Shown: piece by piece, positions 55,401 to 58,860 of the stretch
Position numbering within the stretch: position 1 is the first letter of the stretch
Layout: each line of letters begins with the position of its first letter
IMG/VR virus record: IMGVR_UViG_3300042308_001616
Span: 1 to 58,860 of that record
Length of the DNA: 58,860 bases
Direction: 5' to 3' (one strand)
Origin: a virus
Position numbers and translations under genes: made by a program
The notes under the pieces: generated by a model
The model's input: only the letters and a program-made list of their open reading frames with translations
What the model was told of the DNA's origin: nothing
Databases searched by the model: none

Positions 55401-56044
55401 TCTTTGATCAATTTTATACCATCATATGTATAAATACCATTATCATTATTATAATAAGAATATTCATTGTATGTTCCAACGGTTCTTATGAATTGATATT
55501 TGGACTTGAAATAAGTTGATGGGTCGATTGTTGAATCGATTGTCTCTATTGTAGTCTGATTTTTTACTAATATTCTATTTCCAGTTGTGAGTGTTACACC
55601 ATCTATACTAAGACTAGCATAATTAGAATTAACGTTGATTACATCTACTGTTGCAACATCAACCTCAACAATATTCTTCAAAGAGTCTCTTATTATTCTC
55701 TTCGGTGTGAAAAGGTTCTTAAGTGTTAATCCATATTCATAATTGAACCTTGTATAATAATCAAATGCGGTATTTGTGTCAATTGGTGTTGCAAACTTTG
55801 TTGGTGCGGCTGTCTCAGAATGTACAGAACCTAACGAACTAACAAACCATGATTTTGGTCTCCACTTACCAAGTATATCGTATATATCTTGTGTATCAGA
55901 AACAGGTACGTAAGTAGCACCACTTAGAAACTTAGAGTAAAACCGTGTCGCCTTAAGTTCCTGCTTCTGATATTCGAAGTCGGACCTGGACATTATATCG
56001 CTCTTCAATCCCCATTTGTTATTGTCGCTGTTGTAAACCCACAT
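49493..56044 (-). CDS. Giant virion protein: beta-propeller, two P domains and Trp-x-x-Gly solenoid
   Basis: 2,183 residues. Near 300-465 lies a propeller of YCF48/BNR type (SISFYDENRGCVVGDFNTIL, LDGGQIWKRM). A first P domain-like region spans about 711-851 (VRLRVNISCVN ... GKWQLLVSNYGD ... NWALEFV) and a second about 1861-1988 (YNIGDLLINLRSPNGEVINV ... GDWTLFIKDIH). Residues about 1513-1728 form the longest and most regular [WF]-x-x-G-x solenoid of the window (RWYDGNWNDGTWANGRWYGG), and the extreme C-terminus (2151-2183) returns to it, ending GIFKGVWG. No signal peptide or catalytic motif. It is probably a host-binding adhesin; repeats and P domains tie it to the plus-strand giant at 3638-8824. 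Confidence 0.87.
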   Translation of the reverse strand: MWVYNSDNNKWGLKSDIMSRSDFEYQKQELKATRFYSKFLSGATYVPVSDTQDIYDILGKWRPKSWFVSSLGSVHSETAAPTKFATPIDTNTAFDYYTRFNYEYGLTLKNLFTPKRIIRDSLKNIVEVDVATVDVINVNSNYASLSIDGVTLTTGNRILVKNQTTIETIDSTIDPSTYFKSKYQFIRTVGTYNEYSYYNNDNGIYTYDGIKLIKDSTFNDYEKCARSSVYVKSGSINSGKNFNLERLLSGYFPTASQSDPMEFNQKNNWLLRNRVDYNNLFEINYYDVIRHSASQYQSLSVTYSIPERTISVGEFGVILNTQYGISTVVPNKYKVNLRAITHTSRYYWVCGDDSTLLKINKHDFEIERIKVDGIQSLKSISFYDENRGCVVGDFNTILITLDGGQIWKRMKITDFAPYTYNKVVFAQRQTIYIAGRSGVFIELSEGISGWSAYKRRISKFIDDDDEYILVDNINDILYTTTSTWSLSYNYHTQTVGNDKKILIMVTDNGNIIVYDVSGSTIYNFLYLEFPSSYGDIINISRRESTDNFYFTSNSGLYQFDINQFDKIGVDNSYSNTITSTLPATLISNLYANETFDYKGKSLHIAGNNSLLRYATYSTPTGGTLTPMSVPDAAFEGRLRSKFLIMDYDIASKLNFFTDQGDYRLPSSVTFDVANSGGKLMTFTSSTAPSTLTTKQSTVNIVIPNVTGTRGKVREVRLRVNISCVNMSQVALSLIKLDGPGKDQIISIMKFGQAKITPNLQGFTFTTNDYEQRLFNIDAPYTGKTARMDLTPPTFQLVGTNTIINSNTIQEMYNMPDGLDMISGKWQLLVSNYGDPSTNQITITNWALEFVMENSYLSIVPKNGQVNWIDYRADSLKTFEYWSLPPSDASTVLMSTDFVSHTSYSTTNPYELFMTMATTNASDLDLLFPARLYGEESKYYRYSNPDIDLTTNYPTAFPGGRIYLWNDMMVLQTDINWKVSKGDMLRIESNIIDANVIVNKIITNSANVVYVYAYTGFNENIVNSLSSTYLIIRNLNTYQTIDELVTNFNIHEISNAYSLEYSGRTMSISAKFTNDSAYYNLAAVANFSGVDSHMSYTDGFLKFGYLPGYNLLDYLTSINKSQTNPTFYPDKEYLAMPVYTNLMMSNPWSPNSVYIDASGMSQSKYINDGGNKLVFGTDLRLEWQSLFINTFVDVHIYQPATGLTYSATRLLVMDKYEKQNFEGSGSTGLVVEFNKRINYSVSTGNITGAKIQIRSRRKLSQISEDLMELDNISKPKHKINEISSVIGTTATFSTYGSELNGKIPTDSYTKILLSDAETVKEISAVMYTDYKNELAMNITRLDRAYNIRILNTSDYNGRLFINCSEKHELQIGDAVVLDFDGGEYSSQIINQQYFGYQSVYLIINEYDFVVDVPYGLQVFVGNDTGTLRYLRKDPFFNYQPVDIIEIGSDKKPKVAVQLDPDNVMLTGATFSLTNVDWNRYRYRLVDGLTLDTISDSYSWILDAEISGAVIGANSNGIVWYKGIWESGRWFGGDWISGIWRYGDWYGGNWYSHNVNDKKISVDIEKNTSGTTYSVWQTGRWYDGNWNDGTWANGRWYGGNWNAGEWYNGIWNDGTWNSGKFIGGIWVRGTWNEGIFNCDNEPAFWIDGSWNSGDFENGIWYNGNFSGSLGQARFGTKAYNSRTAIWYGGKWKSGSFYSGISGLPGTTNAVSEVHKYSIWYSGQWQSGDWYGGIAYNMALSTGTWHGGILEDIQIIGLNSMNNSLILNGIFRFVLGDKIYVIDKNIGNEFSDFGNNSHPGLYTVLKTIIDEEERITEVFISTDISTENLTSYRKSSGVINEKIPNNSTFLALTQSVAYDIDKTNEIRVRLNIKNYNIGDLLINLRSPNGEVINVKEFGPGGTMSYPQSDIITPFIPNVNYEMVETVFSTETYTAFEDEYSPYTGIYEMSKKLGVGQGIYTASSMEYHSLTDSENKVKGDWTLFIKDIHADVELKHSTNNSVFVTYTNVGDPMVVNIVGPGSQWLKFRKGDNLKLDVKIGPSSLPVGSISANSNTLSTAFSVDTTIDTVYGYGNNTKIVLAATASSSYNTSFFTVGSYKKTWANILTSSNPNAENKVISWDIEFVNDYEVGAQIGYPRENGFDTGLRVVSRFRNANWKSGIWTNGIYDSGKFEGGIWMDGIFKGVWG

Positions 56045-56050
56045 ACTTAA

Positions 56051-56266
56051 CTATTTTTTTACCTTGAGCTCCCAGGTAGCAGTTTTACTATCAACCTTTA
56101 TACCGCTCTTGACGACCATCACCTTAGACCGACGTAAAATGTTCCTTATTTCGGTGACGAAGTCCTCGTAGTGGTATATATCATCAACGAACAGACCTAT
56201 GTCGATTTTGAAGTTCGTCTCATCTCCGAAAATCAATTTGAATATTAGTTTTTCTCTTTCGTCCAT
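56051..56266 (-). CDS. Hypothetical protein, 71 residues
   Basis: It starts MDEREKLIFKLIFGDETNF; alpha/beta pattern with IDIGLFVDDIYHYEDFVTEI and VKSGIKVDSKTATWELKV. No family known to me. It ends six bases before the start of the giant propeller/solenoid gene and heads the minus-strand cluster, with a TATATACA motif upstream. Divergent from phoH. Confidence 0.75.
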   Translation of the reverse strand: MDEREKLIFKLIFGDETNFKIDIGLFVDDIYHYEDFVTEIRNILRRSKVMVVKSGIKVDSKTATWELKVKK

Positions 56267-56290
56267 CTTCGTGATGTTATAGATATTTTA

Positions 56291-56298
56291 TGTATATA
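56291..56298 (-). promoter_or_regulatory. TATATACA motif heading the minus-strand fibre cluster
   Basis: Minus strand TTAATATATACATAAAATA, 24 bases before the ATG at 56266, in the divergent gap with phoH. Confidence 0.45.
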
Positions 56299-56350
56299 TT
56301 AAAAAACAAAAGTATACTAATCTAAATATAAGAGGTGGTAGCGTGCTCAA

Positions 56351-56358
56351 TATATAAA
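56351..56358 (+). promoter_or_regulatory. TATATAAA motif upstream of phoH
   Basis: CAATATATAAACC, 19 bases before the ATG at 56378. Confidence 0.42.
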
Positions 56359-56377
56359 CCAAGACACAAACCAAACT

Positions 56378-57127
56378 ATGGCCAAAAAAACGACACGTAG
56401 GAAAGTGGATATCCATGAGGCCTACGAAGAATATGAAAGCGTGAACAAAGAGTTCAGTAGCTACATCACGGTGAAACTATCCGAGAAACAATACGAATTA
56501 TTTAACAAAATAAAAGATTCGAGAATAATTAGTATAATAGGTCCTCCAGGTACATCAAAAACATTCACAGCATGTTATGCTGCAGTGAAAGCTTTACAGA
56601 AAGGTGAAGTAAAAAGGATAGTACTTGTAAAACCACTTGAGACTTCGGGTGAAGAACTTGGTTTCCTTCCAGGAACGGAGAAAGACAAAATTGCTCCATT
56701 TATGGAGTCATTTTTGGATAACTTAGTAGAAATGGTTGATGGTAAAACATTAAAGATGTGGGTTGAAAATGGTACTATAAAGTTCCAACCAATTGCATAT
56801 ATGAGAGGACGAACATTCAAAGACTCATTCATAATATGTGATGAGATGCAAAACGCAGACATCAAACAATTGATGACAACAATAACTCGTCTTGGTTCAA
56901 ACTCAAAAATTTGTATCATAGGTGACTCTAGGCAGAATGACATAAACGAAAAATATGTAGCATTGGAGTTCTTCATAAGTGAAATACTCGGAGAAGACGA
57001 ACAAATTTCACACTTTAGATTCGAAAGAGCTGACATAGTTAGGGATCCTTTACTGATTAAAATAATAGACAACTATGAAAAAGCAATTTCAGAAGGAAAA
57101 CTTCCGAATACGAAAAGAAAAAACTAG
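56378..57127 (+). CDS. phoH: PhoH-like P-loop ATPase
   Basis: 249 residues. Walker A is GPPGTSKT near residues 59-66, Walker B FIICDEMQN near 151-159, and VLVKPLETSGEELGFLPG and IGDSRQND are signatures of the PhoH family (related to superfamily-1 helicases and to the ATPase half of bacterial PhoH/YbeZ). PhoH proteins are very common in marine and T4-like phages; the phage role is unsettled, with RNA metabolism the leading idea from bacterial relatives. Alone on the plus strand, divergent from the structural cluster, followed by a hairpin. Confidence 0.95.
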   Translation: MAKKTTRRKVDIHEAYEEYESVNKEFSSYITVKLSEKQYELFNKIKDSRIISIIGPPGTSKTFTACYAAVKALQKGEVKRIVLVKPLETSGEELGFLPGTEKDKIAPFMESFLDNLVEMVDGKTLKMWVENGTIKFQPIAYMRGRTFKDSFIICDEMQNADIKQLMTTITRLGSNSKICIIGDSRQNDINEKYVALEFFISEILGEDEQISHFRFERADIVRDPLLIKIIDNYEKAISEGKLPNTKRKN

Positions 57128-57141
57128 CAAATAAAAATATT

Positions 57142-57174
57142 TTATCCGTGTTTTCTAAATGAAGGCACGGATAA
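57142..57174 (+). terminator. Possible terminator after phoH
   Basis: Nine-bp perfect stem TTATCCGTG/CACGGATAA with a 15-base loop, followed only by TTTATTTAAT, so termination may be weak. It could also be an RNA-protecting 3' hairpin. Confidence 0.5.
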
Positions 57175-57202
57175 TTTATTTAATGTCGAAAATAAGAATT
57201 TA

Positions 57203-57210
57203 TATATACT
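57203..57210 (+). promoter_or_regulatory. TATATACT variant before the 88-residue gene
   Basis: TTTATATATACTAAGTG, two bases before the GTG start at 57213. Confidence 0.32.
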
Positions 57211-57212
57211 AA

Positions 57213-57479
57213 GTGAAATTTATATTAGAATACAAATCATATAGACCTAAATACGAAGTCGGTGACGTAGTTTTAGTTACCTGGTGGTATCTTAGAGAGG
57301 AAGATTGTCCAAAAGAGCTCTGGAAGCAAATTCCTAACGTAAGGGCTCGTATAACAGAGGTTATTTCAAATAGACGATTACGTATATCATATGATATTGA
57401 AGGATCACCACTTTTCGGCGCACCAGAGAGTGTGATAACAAACAAACAGATAATATCTAAGAAAACTAATATAGGTTAA
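57213..57479 (+). CDS. Small SH3-like/KOW-like protein, 88 residues
   Basis: The start is GTG at 57213 (MKFILEYKSYRPKYEVGD); no ATG is available nearby. PKYEVGDVVLVTWWYL followed by RARITEVISNRRLRISYDI fits a small SH3-like beta-barrel as in KOW or PAZ-type nucleic-acid-binding modules, but the assignment is by pattern only. Its end overlaps the convergent Nudix gene by 14 bases, so no terminator separates them. Confidence 0.7.
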   Translation: MKFILEYKSYRPKYEVGDVVLVTWWYLREEDCPKELWKQIPNVRARITEVISNRRLRISYDIEGSPLFGAPESVITNKQIISKKTNIG

Positions 57480-58032
57480 GGTATTCTCTAACCTTCATCA
57501 ACATATAGTCTGTTACTAAATCAGAAGATTTTATCGATCCAATTTGTTTAATATCAACCTTCACAGACTTACTCATAGCCTCTGCTTTAGATCCATCGCC
57601 TTTTGCGGCGACCTCCTGATAATCTCTTTCGTTCAAAGGAAGTATAAAAGGGTATACCTTAGAACTAAGTCCTTTGCTGGTAAACAATGGTTTTAAATCC
57701 TCTGGTTTAACACCGTCACCAACAATTATTCCGGCCTCCTCTTCAAGTTCTCTAAACATTGCGTTCAGGGGAGTTTCACCTTGTTCTATCTTTCCTGCAA
57801 CCAAAGTAGCATGATACTCTTGACCATCAACATATTTGAAAGTCGGTATGTATTCATATCTAAGTATAATCTGATTACTCTCGATAAGTATAGGTATAAC
57901 AATTATATAGTCCGGAGACTTAACTATTGTCCAATCCTCATATTCAACAACAGACATCTCACCTTTTTTGAAAAGAACCTCATCTTTTGGTTCAACTGTG
58001 TTCTTAGGTCTCATTTTAGAAAACTTATCCAT
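57466..58032 (-). CDS. Nudix hydrolase, ADP-ribose-pyrophosphatase-like
   Basis: 188 residues. The Nudix box is complete and exact: G-x5-E-x7-REL-x-EE-x-G-I, present as GKIEQGETPLNAMF followed by RELEEEAGI near residues 83-105. The preceding beta-rich half (YIIVIPILIESNQIILRYEY) and the distance to the C-terminus resemble ADP-ribose pyrophosphatases, but no substrate-specific proline or other decisive residue can be named. Nudix enzymes cleave nucleoside diphosphates linked to another group. Together with the sirtuin in this window, an NAD/ADP-ribose role is plausible; mRNA decapping or nucleotide sanitation are alternatives. Confidence 0.92.
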   Translation of the reverse strand: MDKFSKMRPKNTVEPKDEVLFKKGEMSVVEYEDWTIVKSPDYIIVIPILIESNQIILRYEYIPTFKYVDGQEYHATLVAGKIEQGETPLNAMFRELEEEAGIIVGDGVKPEDLKPLFTSKGLSSKVYPFILPLNERDYQEVAAKGDGSKAEAMSKSVKVDIKQIGSIKSSDLVTDYMLMKVREYLNLY

Positions 58033-58106
58033 ACTAAAAAATCTTTATCTATATATAACTGATATTATGTCAATTTAATGCAACATCATGATATATACAA
58101 ACATAT

Positions 58107-58137
58107 ATTGCGTTTCTCTTGATTTTGTTTATATTTG
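58107..58137 (+). promoter_or_regulatory. Bacteroidota-type promoter (ATTG-N19-TATATTTG)
   Basis: ATTG (58107-58110), 19 bases, TATATTTG (58130-58137), then TAGT and the ATG at 58142. Transcription would begin at or within a few bases of the start codon. Confidence 0.65.
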
Positions 58138-58141
58138 TAGT

Positions 58142-58705
58142 ATGTTTTTAAAACCAATAAAGGATATAAATTTTCTTAATCGAGGTGATTTTCTCGACGG
58201 TCTTAGCGTGGAGAGAACTACCAAGTTTAATGTCTTTCTTTCGGACGGTACCAGAAGGTCTTGGAGACGTGTAATGAAAGAGATTAAATCTGGAGTTCCC
58301 GTATCTTACCGTAGCTCACCACAGGTACATATCGACTGGACGTGTCGAGAACACGCAGTGGCTTATCTTAAATTGTTTTTTAGATGGGGTACTTATCAGT
58401 CCGGTACCACTATGGAACGTCACAAAGTTGCTACGCTTAGTATGGTAGAGGTGGTTGATGGTGTTTTGTTTCACGATGGTGAGTGGTGGGTAGTTGGTCC
58501 CAGTGGTACTTACAATGATTGGGGTAGGAAGGTCGATTTCACAGACTGTCTCTATTCGGGAGACCTGTGTAAGGTTCCTAACAACTGGTGGGGAAACGTT
58601 AATGACGCCGACTCTGGAAACTCAATCTGGGTTAACGTATTTTTCGTGAGTAAGGATTATCCGGCCGAGTGGCGTGATATGAGGTTATCTATGTTAGGTG
58701 TTTAG
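58142..58705 (+). CDS. Hypothetical protein, 187 residues
   Basis: Start taken at ATG 58142 (MFLKPIKDINFLNRGDFL), right behind a strong Bacteroidota promoter; a longer frame from 58088 would include the promoter. The chain is Trp-, Arg- and Asp-rich (GTRRSWRRVMKEIKSG, DGEWWVVGPSGTYNDWGRKV, NNWWGNVNDADSGNSIWVNV) and looks like a compact globular protein, but no family is recognised. Host-type promoter suggests early expression. Convergent with the next, cut-off gene, two bases apart at the stops. Confidence 0.75.
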   Translation: MFLKPIKDINFLNRGDFLDGLSVERTTKFNVFLSDGTRRSWRRVMKEIKSGVPVSYRSSPQVHIDWTCREHAVAYLKLFFRWGTYQSGTTMERHKVATLSMVEVVDGVLFHDGEWWVVGPSGTYNDWGRKVDFTDCLYSGDLCKVPNNWWGNVNDADSGNSIWVNVFFVSKDYPAEWRDMRLSMLGV

Positions 58706-58706
58706 T

Positions 58707-58860
58707 TTATCTTTTTCTTATAAACCAACTACCAAACCATTCGTTTGTTACATCCGGAACGTATGAATTCTCTTTACAGAATTCTTCTACAGCAGGATTT
58801 ACACCAAAAATACCACAATAAGATCCAGCAGCATATATGTGTTTGTCTATTCCGTTTTCA
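58707..58860 (-). CDS. C-terminal end of a hypothetical protein, cut by the window edge
   Basis: An open frame enters from the right edge and reads ENGIDKHIYAAGSYCGIFGV through to FGSWFIRKR and TAA at 58707-58709 (50 residues visible). I do not recognise it. The frame is supported by its coding look and by its neat convergence with the preceding gene, whose stop is one base away. Confidence 0.55.
   Translation of the reverse strand, partial: ENGIDKHIYAAGSYCGIFGVNPAVEEFCKENSYVPDVTNEWFGSWFIRKR

Noticed and set aside
1-58860. Diversity-generating retroelement behind fibre variation
   Set aside because: No reverse transcriptase and no template/variable repeat pair was seen in this window.

Overview
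The window looks like part of the genome of a large, AT-rich, T4-type tailed phage (myovirus) infecting a member of the Bacteroidota, probably a flavobacterium. Phage signs are a T4 gp46-type recombination ATPase, PhoH, collagen-bearing and coiled-coil fibre proteins, gp23-like capsid fragments, and a run of giant virion proteins of up to about 2,370 residues. Host signs are a ribosomal protein S21 of Bacteroidota type and three promoters of the Bacteroidota form TTTG-N19/20-TATATTTG. Genes are tightly packed. No gene-free stretch exceeds about 120 bases, and I see no tRNA, rRNA, CRISPR array or insertion sequence.

Layout. 1-3614: accessory block with a cut-off gene, a small protein with a capsid-targeting-like N-terminus, an M16 zinc peptidase, two tiny genes, a CobB-type sirtuin and a secreted EndoG/NucA-type nuclease. 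3638-15957 (+): two giant structural proteins. 15979-22179 (-): a mixed block with DnaJ-like chaperone, S21, a 2OG-Fe(II) oxygenase, the gp46-like ATPase, small unknowns, a GIY-YIG (T5orf172) protein, two short genes that resemble separate pieces of the T4 major capsid protein, and a second capsid-targeting-like protein. 22196-56266 (-): the main fibre and adhesion cluster, with a collagen/propeller/P-domain protein, a HExxH peptidase, a 2,364-residue leucine-rich-repeat protein, a 2,372-residue coiled-coil fibre, a string of medium structural proteins sharing small modules, a third capsid-targeting-like protein, and a 2,183-residue propeller/solenoid protein. 56378-58860: PhoH, a small SH3-like protein, a Nudix hydrolase and two further genes.

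How it fits together. The giant proteins appear to be assembled from a common kit: Trp/Phe-x-x-Gly five-residue solenoid repeats, proprotein-convertase-type P domains, beta-propellers, leucine-rich repeats, and shared N- and C-terminal attachment modules. This suggests an elaborate, rapidly reshuffled host-recognition apparatus. Several structural genes carry a TATATA[AC]A motif just upstream, a candidate phage promoter, and only some accessory genes carry host-type promoters. CobB and Nudix suggest handling of NAD/ADP-ribose or protein acylation; S21, DnaJ and the oxygenase suggest adjustment of host translation and folding. All assignments come from reading the sequence and from memory of protein families; no database search was run.
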